From contig JAYSEK010000009.1 of NCBI GenBank assembly GCA_041913905.1, forward strand, positions 83,192 to 147,191: a stretch of 64,000 nucleotides of DNA, written 5' to 3'. The notes beneath the pieces were generated by a model. The model was given only the letters and a program-made list of their open reading frames with translations, did not search any database and was not told where the DNA came from. This document shows, one piece after another, positions 35,068 to 44,437 of the stretch (its first letter is position 1; every line of letters begins with the position of its first letter). The translations under genes and the position numbers were made by a program. The stretch comes from Roseateles_B sp041913905. GTDB lineage: Bacteria > Pseudomonadota > Gammaproteobacteria > Burkholderiales > Burkholderiaceae_C.

Positions 35068-35964
35068 ATGCCTGCCTCCCTGGATGACGTCCTCGTCATC
35101 GCCATCTCCTCCCGCGCCCTCTTCGATTTCGAAGCCGAGAACGACCTCTTCGAAGCGGGCGACGACCATGCCTACATGACCCTGCAGAAGGAGCGCCTGG
35201 ACATCCCGGCGCCGCCCGGCGTGGCCTTCTCGCTGGTCCGCAAGCTGCTGGGCTTCAACACACCGGAACAGCAGCGGGTCGAGGTGGCTGTGCTCTCGCG
35301 CAACGACCCCATCTCCGGCATGCGCGTGTTCCGCTCCGCCCGGCATCTGGGTCTGCCCATCCTGCGCGGCGTGTTCACCCGCGGGCAGTCGCCCTGGCGC
35401 TATCTGCGGCCGCTGAAGGCCCAGCTCTTCCTCTCCGCCAACGAGGACGACGTCCGCCAGGCCTTGGCTGCCGGCGTGGCGGCGGCCCGCGTGTTCCCGC
35501 AGTCGGCGCGGGCCTCGGCGGACCATCCCGAGGAGCTGCGCATCGCCTTCGATGGCGATGCCGTGCTCTTCTCCGACGAAGCCGAGCGCGTCTTCCAGCA
35601 GCAGGGGCTGGACGCCTTCCAGGCGCACGAGCAGCAGCATGTGCTGCGACCCCTGCCCGACGGCCCCTTCAAGCCGGTGCTGCGCGCCCTGCACGAGCTG
35701 CAGCGCCATCCGCAGACCGGCATGCGCGTCCGCACCGCCCTGGTGACGGCCCGCAGCGCGCCGGCCCACGAGCGCGCCATCCGCACGCTGATGGACTGGC
35801 AGATCGAGGTCGACGAGGCCATGTTCCTGGGCGGCCTGCCCAAGGGTGAGTTCCTGCGCGAGTTCGAACCGGACTTCTTCTTCGACGACCAGGTCGGGCA
35901 TGTGCAGAGCGCCGTGCCCCACGTCCCCTCCGGGCATGTCAGCACCGGTGTGACGAACCGCTGA
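35068..35964 (+). CDS. 5'-nucleotidase (cytosolic NT5C1-like family)
   Basis: Haloacid-dehalogenase-fold nucleotidase of 298 residues resembling the cytosolic 5'-nucleotidase-1 family, which dephosphorylates nucleoside monophosphates. Visible features are LVIAISSRALFDF near the N-terminus, EVAVLSRNDPISGMRVF, RGQSPWRYL, the aspartate motif IAFDGDAVLFSDEAERVF (about residues 150-167) and a C-terminal FFFDDQVGHV. It starts 39 bp after the AAA+ gene but its promoter is not obvious; the two could be co-transcribed. Confidence 0.82.
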   Translation: MPASLDDVLVIAISSRALFDFEAENDLFEAGDDHAYMTLQKERLDIPAPPGVAFSLVRKLLGFNTPEQQRVEVAVLSRNDPISGMRVFRSARHLGLPILRGVFTRGQSPWRYLRPLKAQLFLSANEDDVRQALAAGVAAARVFPQSARASADHPEELRIAFDGDAVLFSDEAERVFQQQGLDAFQAHEQQHVLRPLPDGPFKPVLRALHELQRHPQTGMRVRTALVTARSAPAHERAIRTLMDWQIEVDEAMFLGGLPKGEFLREFEPDFFFDDQVGHVQSAVPHVPSGHVSTGVTNR

Positions 35965-36072
35965 AGCCCGCTTCTGCGACACAATCCGCCGCGCCGCGGC
36001 CGGCCTTGCGCTGGAGGACGCGCCTGATCGCTGCTGCGCCCTATCGGATACCGGACCCCATCGAGGAGACCC

Positions 36073-39000
36073 ATGACAACATCCCGCTTCCGCCCCGCCC
36101 CGCTGTCCCTGGCCTGCGGCCTGCTGGCCCTGGGCCTGAGCAGCACCGCCCTGGCCGGCCAGAACGGCTTCTATCGCCAGCCGGCCCTGCAAGGCAACAC
36201 CGTCTATTTCGTCGGCGAGGGCGACCTCTGGCGCGTCTCCACGCAGGGCGGTGAGGCGCAGCGCATCACCTCGCATCCGGGTCTGGAAACCCAGCCCGCC
36301 GTCTCGCCCGACGGCCAGTGGCTGGCCTTCACCGCCCAGTACGACAGCGGCACCGAAATCTATGTGATGCCCGCCAGCGGCGGCGTGCCCAAGCGGCTGA
36401 CCTGGGAAGGCGGCGGCATGCGCGTCTGGGGCTTCAGCGCCAGCGGCGAGGTGATCTACACCGGCCTGGACAGCCGTCCCGGCAGCCAGCTGTTCGCCAT
36501 CGACCCCAAGACCCTGCAGCGCCGCGCCCTGCCCGTGGGCCAGGCCAGCGACGGCGCCCTGAGCGCCGACGGCAAGACCCTCTTCTTCACCCGCGGCGGC
36601 CTGCGTGGTGACAACGCCCGCCAATACCGCGGCGGCGGGCTGGCCCGGCTGTGGGCGCTGGACCTTTCCAGCGAGGCAGAAGCCCGCCCCTTCATTGCCG
36701 AGGGCAACAACGACCGCCGCCCCATGCCCTACCGCGTGGGCAACGAGGAGCGCGTGGCCTTCCTCTCCGACCGCGACGGCACCGTCAACCTCTGGTCCGT
36801 CAACAGCCGGGGCGGCGACCTGCGCCAGCACACCCAGCACAAGGGCTGGGACATCCGCCACGCTTCCATCGACGCGGGCCGCGTGGTCTACGCCCTGGGC
36901 GCCGACCTCTACCTCGTGGACCTCGTGCAGGGCGGCGCAGCGCGCAAGCTCGACATCGCCCTGTCCGGCGACTTCGACCAGCAGCGTGAGCGCTGGATCA
37001 AGCGGCCGCAGGACTTCCTCACCTCGACCGCACTCGCGCCCAATGGCGAACGCGTGCTGCTGGCCTCGCGCGGCCACCTGGCCACTCAGGGCGTGGGCCC
37101 GCTGCGCCGCGCCGAGCTGGCCACCGCCGCCCATGGCGCCTGCAAGAAGGGCGAGTTCAGCAGCGACAGCAAGAGCGTCTTCGCCATCTGCGACTTCAGC
37201 GACGAGCAGGAAATCTGGCGCTTCCCCGCCAACGGCCTGGGCAAGCCGGAGCAGATCACCCGCGACGCCAGCACGCAGCGCGCGGCCCTGGCGCCGTCGC
37301 CGGACGGCCGCTACCTGGCCCACACCGACAAGGAAGGCCGGCTGTACCTGACGGACCTCAAGGCCCAGCCGCAGCCCAGCACGCGCGTGATCGGCCAGGA
37401 CAAGCTGGAGGGCAACCCCAACGACCTGAGCTGGAGCAGCGACAGCAAGGCCCTGGCCTACGTGATGCCGCAGCGCAATCCGGACCGCGGCCAGCTGATG
37501 CTCTACACCCTGGCCGAGGGCAAGACGATCCAGCTGACCAGCGACCGCTACGACAGCAGCGCGCCGGCCTTCAGCCCGGACGGCAAGTGGCTCTACTTCA
37601 TCTCGGATCGCAACTTCCAGGTCACAGGCAACGGCAGCCCCTGGGGCGACCGCAACATGGGCCCCTTCTTCGACAAGCGCGGCAAGCTCTACGCCCTGGC
37701 GCTGCAGCCGGGCCTGCGCTCGCCGTTCGCGCCCAAGGACGAGCTGGAGGTCGAGGCCAAGCCGGAAGCAAAACCTGACCCCAAGGTGGAAGCCAAGCCG
37801 GAGGGCAAGTCGGAAGCCAAGTCCGATGCCAAGCCTGACGCCAAGCCCGATGCCAAGCCGGAGGCAAAACCTGACCCCAAGGTCAAGCCGGCCATCGTCC
37901 TTGAAGGCCTGGCCCAGCGCCTGCACGAGCTGCCCGTGCCCGCCGGCAACTACCATGGCCTGCGCACCGACGGCAAACGCCTGTGGTTCCTGGACCAGGA
38001 TCTTGAGCGCAAGAACAGCCTCAAGAGCATCGCCATCGACAACCAGGGCGCGCCGGCCGAGCTGCTGTCCGGCGACGTCCGCAGCTATGAGCTGAGCGCC
38101 GACGGCAAGAAGCTGATGCTGGTGCGCGGCGGCTCCGGCGCCCCCGAGGTGCTGATCGTCGACGCCGCACCCAAGCTGCCATCGGAGCTGGGCAAGTTCC
38201 AGGTGCGCTGGAGCGACTGGCAGATCGCCACGCAGCCCCGCGCCGAATGGAAGCAGATGTTCGCCGATGCCTGGCGCATGCACCGCGATCACTTCTACGA
38301 CAAGGACATGCACGGCGTGGACTGGAAGGCCGTGCGCGCCAAGTACGAGCCGCTGCTGGAGCGCCTGACCGACCGCTACGAGCTGGCCGAGCTGATGGCT
38401 CAGATGGTGAGCGAGCTCAGCGCCCTGCACAGCCAGGTCAACCCCGGCGAGACGCGCCAGGGCCCCGAGGAGCCGGGCCTGGCCGGCCTGGGCGCGCGAC
38501 TGGCCAAGGTGGCCGAGGGCTGGCGCATCGAGCACCTCTATGAAGCCGACCCCGAGCTGCCCAGCGAGGCGGGCCCGCTGGCAGCCCCCGGTGTGGGCCT
38601 GAAGGCCGGCGACGTGATCACGGCGGTCAATGGTCGCAAGGCCGGCGAAGCCCCGCATGTCGCCGAGCTGCTGCGCGGCCAGGCCGGCAAGCAGGTGCTG
38701 CTGGACGTGAAGACCGCCGACGGCAAGGCCGTGCAGAAGATCGTGGTGCCCGTGGCTGCGCGCCGCGACAACGAGCTGCGCTACAACGACTGGCGCGTGA
38801 GCCGCGCCAAGATCGTCGAGAAGGCCGGCGAGGGCCGCATCGGCTATGTGCACCTGCGTGCGATGGGCCCCAACGACATCGCCGACTTCGCCCGCGAGTT
38901 CTACGCCGCCAGCGACCGCGAGGGCCTGATCATCGACGTCCGCTACAACAACGGCGGCAACATCGACAGCTGGATCCTCGAGAAGCTGCTGCGCCGCGCC

Positions 39001-39450
39001 TGGGCCTTCTGGCAGCGCCGTTCGCCGGAGGGTTCCAAGCCTTACCCGAACATGCAGCACGTCTTCCGCGGCCACGCCGTGGTGCTGATGAACGAGGACA
39101 CCTACTCCGACGGCGAGACCTTCTCCGAAGGCTTCAAGCGGCTGGGCATCGGCCCCGTGATCGGCAAGACCAGCTCGGGCGCGGGCGTGTGGCTGTCCGA
39201 CCGCAACCGGCTGCTGGACAACGGCATCATGCGCGCCGCCGAGACCGGCCAGATGGACATCAACGGCAAGTTCCTCATCGAAGGCAAGGGCGTGACGCCG
39301 GACATCGAGGTCGACAATCCGCCGCGCGCCACCTTCAAGGGCCAGGACGCGCAGCTGGAGCGCGCCATCGCCGAGCTGAAGAAGCGCATGGCCGAGCAGC
39401 CGGTGGTGCAGCCCAAGCCGGGCCCGTATCCTCGCCCCGTCAAGCCCTGA
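36073..39450 (+). CDS. Secreted tricorn-like S41 peptidase
   Basis: Periplasmic serine protease of 1125 residues, with signal peptide MTTSRFRPAPLSLACG...ALA and RBS GAGGAG. The order is: an N-terminal beta-propeller of WD/PD40-like blades (SPDGQWLAFTAQYDSGTEIYV, SPDGKWLYFISDRNFQ), a second propeller-like region, the tricorn C1 helical domain (WRMHRDHFYDKDMHGVDWKAV), a PDZ domain (about 860-900) and an S41 catalytic domain. The catalytic Ser is probably in TYSDGE near residue 1011, with the His in SALHSQ near 786. Between the propeller blades is a 45-residue Lys/Pro/Ala/Asp repeat tract (about 558-605). Likely involved in peptide breakdown in the envelope. Confidence 0.88.
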   Translation: MTTSRFRPAPLSLACGLLALGLSSTALAGQNGFYRQPALQGNTVYFVGEGDLWRVSTQGGEAQRITSHPGLETQPAVSPDGQWLAFTAQYDSGTEIYVMPASGGVPKRLTWEGGGMRVWGFSASGEVIYTGLDSRPGSQLFAIDPKTLQRRALPVGQASDGALSADGKTLFFTRGGLRGDNARQYRGGGLARLWALDLSSEAEARPFIAEGNNDRRPMPYRVGNEERVAFLSDRDGTVNLWSVNSRGGDLRQHTQHKGWDIRHASIDAGRVVYALGADLYLVDLVQGGAARKLDIALSGDFDQQRERWIKRPQDFLTSTALAPNGERVLLASRGHLATQGVGPLRRAELATAAHGACKKGEFSSDSKSVFAICDFSDEQEIWRFPANGLGKPEQITRDASTQRAALAPSPDGRYLAHTDKEGRLYLTDLKAQPQPSTRVIGQDKLEGNPNDLSWSSDSKALAYVMPQRNPDRGQLMLYTLAEGKTIQLTSDRYDSSAPAFSPDGKWLYFISDRNFQVTGNGSPWGDRNMGPFFDKRGKLYALALQPGLRSPFAPKDELEVEAKPEAKPDPKVEAKPEGKSEAKSDAKPDAKPDAKPEAKPDPKVKPAIVLEGLAQRLHELPVPAGNYHGLRTDGKRLWFLDQDLERKNSLKSIAIDNQGAPAELLSGDVRSYELSADGKKLMLVRGGSGAPEVLIVDAAPKLPSELGKFQVRWSDWQIATQPRAEWKQMFADAWRMHRDHFYDKDMHGVDWKAVRAKYEPLLERLTDRYELAELMAQMVSELSALHSQVNPGETRQGPEEPGLAGLGARLAKVAEGWRIEHLYEADPELPSEAGPLAAPGVGLKAGDVITAVNGRKAGEAPHVAELLRGQAGKQVLLDVKTADGKAVQKIVVPVAARRDNELRYNDWRVSRAKIVEKAGEGRIGYVHLRAMGPNDIADFAREFYAASDREGLIIDVRYNNGGNIDSWILEKLLRRAWAFWQRRSPEGSKPYPNMQHVFRGHAVVLMNEDTYSDGETFSEGFKRLGIGPVIGKTSSGAGVWLSDRNRLLDNGIMRAAETGQMDINGKFLIEGKGVTPDIEVDNPPRATFKGQDAQLERAIAELKKRMAEQPVVQPKPGPYPRPVKP

Positions 39451-39488
39451 GGCAAGACCTGGCCCCGATGGATGGGGCCGATGCAAAC

Positions 39489-39519
39489 AAAACGGGAGGC
39501 TCGATGGCCTCCCGTTTTT
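39489..39519. terminator. Bidirectional terminator between the S41 peptidase and tyrS
   Basis: AAAACGGGAGGC, loop TCGATG, GCCTCCCGTTTT followed by a further T. The 12 bp stem has A/T tails on both sides, so it can stop transcription from both convergent genes. Confidence 0.9.
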
Positions 39520-39535
39520 CATGGGGCGAGCGATC

Positions 39536-40783
39536 TCAGGCGATCGTGACCTTGGCGAACTTGCGACGACCAACTTGCACGACCACCGTGCCTGCATCCA
39601 GCTTCAAACCCTTGTCGCTGATCACGACGCTGTCCACACGCACACCGCCCTGCTCGATCATGCGCATGCCTTCGCTGTTGGAAGCCACGAGGCCGGCGGA
39701 CTTCAGCACCGCTGCGATCCCCAGCGGCGCACCGGAGAGGCTCACCGCGGGGATGTCGTCCGGGATGCCGCCCTTGGCGCGGTTGTTGAAGTCCGCCTCG
39801 GCCGCTTCGGCAGCGGCGGCGCTGTGGAAGCGCGCCGTGATCTCCTTGGCCAGCAGAACCTTGGCATCCTTCGGGTTGCGGCCGTCCTCGACTTCCTTCT
39901 TCAGCGCAGCGATCTCGTCCAGGCTCTTGAAGGACAGCAGGTTGAACCACTTCCACATCAGCTCGTCGCTGATGGACAGGATCTTGGCGAACATCGTGTT
40001 CGCCGGTTCGGTGATGCCCACGTAGTTGTTCTTGGACTTGGACATCTTGTCCACGCCGTCCAGGCCCTCCAGCAGCGGCATGGTCAGGATGCACTGCGGC
40101 TCCTGGCCGTACTCGGCCTGCAGGTGGCGGCCCATCAGCAGGTTGAACTTCTGGTCCGTGCCGCCCAGTTCCAGGTCGGCCTTCAGCGCGACGGAGTCGT
40201 AGCCCTGCATCAGCGGGTAGAGGAACTCGTGCACCGAGATGGGCGTCTGGCTGGCGAAGCGCTTGGCGAAATCGTCGCGCTCCATCATGCGGGCCACCGT
40301 GTACTTGGCGGCCAGCTGGATCATGCCGCTGGCGCCCAGGGGTTCGCTCCATTCGCTGTTGTAGCGGATCTCGGTGCGCGCCGGGTCCAGCACCAGGCTG
40401 GCCTGCTTGTAGTAGGTCTCGGCATTGGCCTGGATCTGCTCCTTGGTCAGCGGCGGGCGCGTGCTGTTGCGGCCGGACGGGTCGCCGATCATGGAGGTGA
40501 AGTCGCCGATCAGGAAGATCACCTGATGACCCAGGTCCTGCAGCTGGCGCATCTTGTTGAGCACCACGGTGTGGCCGATGTGGATGTCTGGCGCCGTCGG
40601 GTCCAGACCCAGCTTGATGCGCAGCGGCGTGCCGGTGCCCTCGGAACGGGCCAGCTTCTGCAGCCAGTCCGACTGCGGCAGCAGTTCCTCGCAGCCGCGC
40701 AGGCTGATGCGCAGGGCTTCCTGCACCCGGTCGGTGACGGGGTAAGCCGGCTTGGCCGGGGGGTCGGTTCGCGATTCGGACAT
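39536..40783 (-). CDS. tyrS: Tyrosyl-tRNA synthetase
   Basis: Class I aminoacyl-tRNA synthetase charging tRNA-Tyr. 415 residues. The HIGH motif reads HIGHTVVL at about residues 68-75 and the KMSKS motif DKMSKSKN near 240. The C-terminal S4 RNA-binding domain contains GLVASNSEGMRMIEQGGVRVD. Overall it is the long TyrRS form common in betaproteobacteria. It is divergent from the M23 peptidase gene and ends at a shared terminator. Confidence 0.95.
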   Translation of the reverse strand: MSESRTDPPAKPAYPVTDRVQEALRISLRGCEELLPQSDWLQKLARSEGTGTPLRIKLGLDPTAPDIHIGHTVVLNKMRQLQDLGHQVIFLIGDFTSMIGDPSGRNSTRPPLTKEQIQANAETYYKQASLVLDPARTEIRYNSEWSEPLGASGMIQLAAKYTVARMMERDDFAKRFASQTPISVHEFLYPLMQGYDSVALKADLELGGTDQKFNLLMGRHLQAEYGQEPQCILTMPLLEGLDGVDKMSKSKNNYVGITEPANTMFAKILSISDELMWKWFNLLSFKSLDEIAALKKEVEDGRNPKDAKVLLAKEITARFHSAAAAEAAEADFNNRAKGGIPDDIPAVSLSGAPLGIAAVLKSAGLVASNSEGMRMIEQGGVRVDSVVISDKGLKLDAGTVVVQVGRRKFAKVTIA

Positions 40784-40844
40784 GGAGAGCTCTCGTGAGG
40801 GCGATGCGCAGCGGGAATCGGCCTGGAGCCGGGTTTCCCAGCCC

Positions 40845-40871
40845 TTGATCTAGGGGGGCTCTGGGTATACT
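40845..40871 (+). promoter_or_regulatory. Predicted promoter of the M23 peptidase gene
   Basis: TTGATC (40845-40850) and TATACT (40866-40871) with a 15 bp spacer, about 160 bp upstream of the chosen start. The boxes are good but the spacing is short. The long leader to the start codon contains the inverted pair GGCCAGAGCGGCC / GGACGGCC near 40882-40914. Confidence 0.4.
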
Positions 40872-41028
40872 CGGCGCCAGTTTTGGCCAGAGCGGCCATT
40901 GTTGGACGGCCGCAAAAGTGCTGGATTCTAGTGGACGGTCCCATGCGGGCCGCGTCGCATCCAGGCCACCTGCTTCGGTGCGGTCCAGAACGAGAACAGA
41001 GAAAGCAAAGAAGACCGGGATCGCAAGC

Positions 41029-42423
41029 GTGACTGACTGGACCAAGGAACTGAACCAGGTGATGAAGCGTGCCGAAGCCTTCGCGGCTCGGCATCCTCGC
41101 GCCTTGACGGGCGGCTTGGTGGGTCTGCTCAGCGGTTTTGCCGTGACGGCCTTTGGCGTCGCCCCGCTGGCGCCTGACGCCCAGAACCTGCCCCAGACCA
41201 CCATCGCCGAGACCGTGCAGACGCATGACCTGGCGCGGCAATTGGCGGACCTGGCTGAGCATGAAGTGGCCCTGAGCCGCTCCGATCTGACCCGCAGCAG
41301 CGACACGGCCGACAGCCTGCTCAAGCGCATGGGCGCTTTCGATCCCGAGTTCGCGGCCTTCCTGCGCAACGACGCCACGGCCCGCCGCGTGCTGCAAGGG
41401 CGCGCAGGCAAGCTGGTCCAGCTCCACGCCCTGCCCTCGGGCCGGGTCGAATCCCTGATCGCCCGCTTTCCGGCAGAAAAGCCGGAGCAGCAGGCGACGC
41501 ATTTCTCGCGTCTGCGCATCGAGCGCGTGGCAGGCGATCCCAAGGGCGCGCTGAAGGCCGTCCTGGAGACGGCCCCGCTGCAGTCCCAGGTGCGACTCGC
41601 CAGCGGCACCATCCGCAGCTCTTTGTGGGCCGCGACGGACGATGCCCGCATCCCCGACGCCATCGCATCCCAGATCGCCGAGATGTTCTCGGGCGACATC
41701 GATTTCCACCGCGAGCTGCGCAAGGGCGACCGCTTCTCGGTCGTCTACGAAGGCCTGACCGCTGACGGCGAGCCCATCACCTGGGACGGCGGCGCCGGCC
41801 GCGTGCTGGCCGGCGAGTTCGTCAACAACGGCCGCAGCTACAGCGCCGTGTGGTTCCGTGACAGCGTCACCGGCAAGGGCAGCTTCTACACCATGGACGG
41901 GCAAAGCAAGCGCCGCGCCTTCCTGGCCAGCCCCCTGCCCTTCTCGCGCGTGACCTCGGGCTTCTCGATGCGCATGCATCCCATCCTGCAGACCTGGCGC
42001 GCCCACCTGGGCGTGGACTACGGCGCCCCCACGGGCACCGCCGTGCAGGCCGTTGGCGATGGCGTCGTCGACTCGGCAGGCTGGCAGAACGGCTTCGGCA
42101 ATGTGGTCCACGTGCGCCATGCCAATGACCGCGTCACCGTCTACGCCCACCTCAGCCGCATCGACGTCAAGAAGGGCCAGCGGGTCGAGCAGGGCCAGAA
42201 GATCGGCGCCGTCGGCGCCACGGGCTGGGCCACCGGGCCGCATCTGCACTTCGAGTTCCGCGTCAAGGGCCAGCACCAGGATCCGCGCGCCATCGCCCGC
42301 GCGTCCGAATCCCTGACCCTGCCCGGCTACGCCAAGACGCAGTTCCTGCAGACCGCCCAGGCCGCCCGCACCCAGATCGAGGTGGCCCGCTCGCTGGGCC
42401 AGGGCGTCACCGACGCCGACTGA
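41029..42423 (+). CDS. M23 family metallopeptidase (LytM-type, membrane-anchored)
   Basis: Peptidoglycan endopeptidase or EnvC/NlpD-like activator, anchored in the inner membrane by an N-terminal helix (LTGGLVGLLSGFAVTAFGV) and acting in the periplasm. I prefer the GTG at 41029 (VTDWTKELNQVMKR), giving 464 residues; ATG at 40918 or 41062 are alternatives. After an OapA/LysM-like middle region (RKGDRFSVVYEGLTADGEPI), the LytM domain has the metal ligands in RMHPILQTWRAHLGVDYGAP and the HLHFEF motif. All zinc residues are present, so it is probably catalytically active. anmK follows by 40 bp, linking cell-wall cleavage with recycling. Confidence 0.87.
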   Translation: MTDWTKELNQVMKRAEAFAARHPRALTGGLVGLLSGFAVTAFGVAPLAPDAQNLPQTTIAETVQTHDLARQLADLAEHEVALSRSDLTRSSDTADSLLKRMGAFDPEFAAFLRNDATARRVLQGRAGKLVQLHALPSGRVESLIARFPAEKPEQQATHFSRLRIERVAGDPKGALKAVLETAPLQSQVRLASGTIRSSLWAATDDARIPDAIASQIAEMFSGDIDFHRELRKGDRFSVVYEGLTADGEPITWDGGAGRVLAGEFVNNGRSYSAVWFRDSVTGKGSFYTMDGQSKRRAFLASPLPFSRVTSGFSMRMHPILQTWRAHLGVDYGAPTGTAVQAVGDGVVDSAGWQNGFGNVVHVRHANDRVTVYAHLSRIDVKKGQRVEQGQKIGAVGATGWATGPHLHFEFRVKGQHQDPRAIARASESLTLPGYAKTQFLQTAQAARTQIEVARSLGQGVTDAD

Positions 42424-42463
42424 GCGCCGCGCCCGCCACCCAATATCGGCAGCAGGCCGCGCC

Positions 42464-43588
42464 ATGAGCGCCACCGCCCACAGCCCGCACTACATCGGCC
42501 TGATGTCCGGCACCTCGCTGGACGGCGTGGACGCCGTGCTGGCCACGATCCGCCCCGATGGGGCCATGCAGGTGCTGGACCATGCCTTCGCCCCCTTCGA
42601 GCCCGCGCTGAGGACGGAGCTGATGGCGCTGAACAGCCCCGGCGACAATGAATTGCATCGTGCCGCCCTCGCCGCCAACGGCGTCGCCCGCGCCTATGCC
42701 GAGCTGGTGCGGACGCTGACACGAAAACACCCGGACCTGCCCATCCGCGCGCTCGGCGCCCACGGCCAGACGGTGCGCCATCGCCCCGGCGCCTTCGACG
42801 GCACCGGCTACACCCTGCAATTGCTCAATGCCTCACTGCTGGCCGAGCTGACCGGCATCGGCGTGGTGGCCGACCTGCGCAGCCGCGACGTGGCCGCCGG
42901 CGGCCAGGGCGCCCCGCTGGTGCCCGCCTTCCATCAGGCGGTGTTCGGCGGGCGCTGCGAGGCCGTGCTCAATATCGGCGGCATCAGCAACGTCAGCCTG
43001 CTGGGAGGCAGCGGCACCCAGGCGCCGCGCGGCTTCGACTGCGGCCCCGGCAATTGCCTGATGGATCACTGGATCCACCAGCATCGCGGCCTGGCTTACG
43101 ACGCCGATGGCGCCTGGGCCGCGCAGGGTCAGGTCTTGCCCACGCTGCTGGCGGCGATGCTGGCCGAACCGTTTTTCCAGCTGCCGCCGCCGCGCAGCAC
43201 CGGCCGCGATCTCTTCAATCCGGCCTGGCTGCAGCAGCACCTGGACCGCCTGGCCCGGCAGGCTCGCCCCGAGGACGTGCAGGCCACCTTGCTGGAGCTG
43301 AGTGCCCACTCCATGGCCCAGGCCCTGCTCGCCCACGGGGGCAGCGCGGGGCGGCTGGCGGTCTGCGGCGGCGGCGCGCTGAACCGCCAGCTGATGCAGC
43401 GGCTCGAAGCTTTCCTGCCTGGCTGGGCTGTGCATCCCAGCGACGACCTGGGCCTGCCGGCCATGCAGGTGGAGTCGGCCGCCTTCGCCTGGCTGGCCAT
43501 GCGGCATTGCGAGGGCCTGGCCGGCAATCTGCCTGCCGTCACCGGCGCGCGCGGACCACGAGTGCTGGGGGCCTGGCATCCCGCCTGA
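42464..43588 (+). CDS. anmK: Anhydro-N-acetylmuramic acid kinase
   Basis: Cytoplasmic kinase of the peptidoglycan recycling pathway: cleaves the 1,6-anhydro ring and phosphorylates anhydroMurNAc to MurNAc-6-P. 374 residues, the normal size. Sugar-kinase fold motifs include YIGLMSGTSLDGVDAVL at the N-terminus, ALGAHGQTVRHRPG, LNIGGISNVSLL, FDCGPGNCLMD and CGGGALNRQLMQRL. It follows the M23 peptidase gene, and the anmK-erpA neighbourhood is typical of Burkholderiales. Confidence 0.94.
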   Translation: MSATAHSPHYIGLMSGTSLDGVDAVLATIRPDGAMQVLDHAFAPFEPALRTELMALNSPGDNELHRAALAANGVARAYAELVRTLTRKHPDLPIRALGAHGQTVRHRPGAFDGTGYTLQLLNASLLAELTGIGVVADLRSRDVAAGGQGAPLVPAFHQAVFGGRCEAVLNIGGISNVSLLGGSGTQAPRGFDCGPGNCLMDHWIHQHRGLAYDADGAWAAQGQVLPTLLAAMLAEPFFQLPPPRSTGRDLFNPAWLQQHLDRLARQARPEDVQATLLELSAHSMAQALLAHGGSAGRLAVCGGGALNRQLMQRLEAFLPGWAVHPSDDLGLPAMQVESAAFAWLAMRHCEGLAGNLPAVTGARGPRVLGAWHPA

Positions 43589-43718
43589 ACAGCGGCATCT
43601 TGGGTCGCGCTCACCGGCAACGCTCGCCCAATGCCTTCGCCAATGCGGAAGCCGACGCGCCGCCTGCGGCCGGCCACGGCCCCGCCTCAGTGGCGCACGG
43701 TGTCCACGCCCCGAAAGC

Positions 43719-43750
43719 AAAACGCCGCAGCGGCATGAGCCGTGCGGCGT
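43719..43750 (-). terminator. Terminator of erpA
   Basis: On the minus strand ACGCCGCACGGC, loop TCAT, GCCGCTGCGGCGT followed by TTTGCTTT. The stem has one bulge or mismatch. It lies about 43 bp after the erpA stop. Confidence 0.75.
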
Positions 43751-43792
43751 CAACGCAGAGGCCGGCAGGCGGCCCCGATTCAGCTCAGCAAC

Positions 43793-44167
43793 TCAGACCG
43801 AGAAGCTGGAACCGCAGCCACAGGTGGTCGTGGCATTGGGGTTCTTGATCACGAACTGCGCGCCCTGCAGGTCTTCCTTGTAGTCGATCTCCGCGCCCAT
43901 CAGGTATTGCAGGCTCATGGCGTCGATCAGCAGGGTGACACCGTTCTTGACCATCTGGGTGTCGTCCTCGTTGGCCACCTCGTCGAAGGTGAAGCCGTAC
44001 TGGAAGCCCGAGCAGCCACCGCCCTGCACGAAGACGCGCAGCTTCAGCTCCGGGTTGCCTTCCTCGGCGACCAGGTCGCGCACCTTTTCAGCGGCGCTGT
44101 CGGTGAAGATGATGGGCGCCGGAATGTCGCTGGGGCCGGCGGTGGTGGATTCGAGAACTGCGCTCAT
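43793..44167 (-). CDS. erpA: Iron-sulfur cluster insertion protein ErpA
   Basis: A-type Fe-S carrier that delivers clusters to respiratory and isoprenoid enzymes. 124 residues with the three conserved cysteines: one in VQGGGCSGFQYGF and the pair in TTCGCGSSFSV at the C-terminus. The acidic N-terminal extension is usual in betaproteobacterial ErpA. It stands in the same orientation as rpsI-rplM but is separated from rpsI by 270 bp and a terminator. Confidence 0.94.
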   Translation of the reverse strand: MSAVLESTTAGPSDIPAPIIFTDSAAEKVRDLVAEEGNPELKLRVFVQGGGCSGFQYGFTFDEVANEDDTQMVKNGVTLLIDAMSLQYLMGAEIDYKEDLQGAQFVIKNPNATTTCGCGSSFSV

Positions 44168-44350
44168 CGCTTGTGTCCTGCTGGAGAGAGGTCAGATGCC
44201 AGGATTATCCCCCAGCGCCTGACTCAAGTATTCGGCTAAGCATCGCATGACCCGCCGGCACAAAGGGCTTTCGAGTCCTGACGCCCATGGTGACGGGCCT
44301 TGCGTCGCCCGGGGCCTGCGCATGGCAAGGAATGCGCCGCAACAATGACA

Positions 44351-44372
44351 AAAGGCCGCAAAAGCGGCCTTT
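44351..44372 (-). terminator. Terminator of the rplM-rpsI operon
   Basis: AAAGGCCGC, loop TTTT, GCGGCCTTT followed on the minus strand by TGTCATTG. A second GC hairpin (GGCCGGC/GCCGGCC, about 44412-44430) lies nearer the rpsI stop. Together they separate rpsI from erpA. Confidence 0.75.
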
Positions 44373-44437
44373 CGAAGGACCGGAAAGACTCCAAAAGAAG
44401 CCTTCCAGGCGGGCCGGCGCAAGGCCGGCCAGGAAGA

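Noticed and set aside
36073..39450. Idea that the Lys/Pro/Ala tract in the S41 protein is a TonB-like linker
   Set aside because: It lies inside the beta-propeller half of a periplasmic enzyme with a cleaved signal peptide and no TonB C-terminal domain.
34444..39597. Minus-strand open frame of 1717 codons opposite the AAA+ ATPase, nucleotidase and S41 peptidase genes
   Set aside because: It is the antisense of three well-supported plus-strand genes. Its composition (rich in Gly, Ala, Val, Leu, His, Gln) is what GC-rich codon bias produces on the opposite strand, and no domain is visible.
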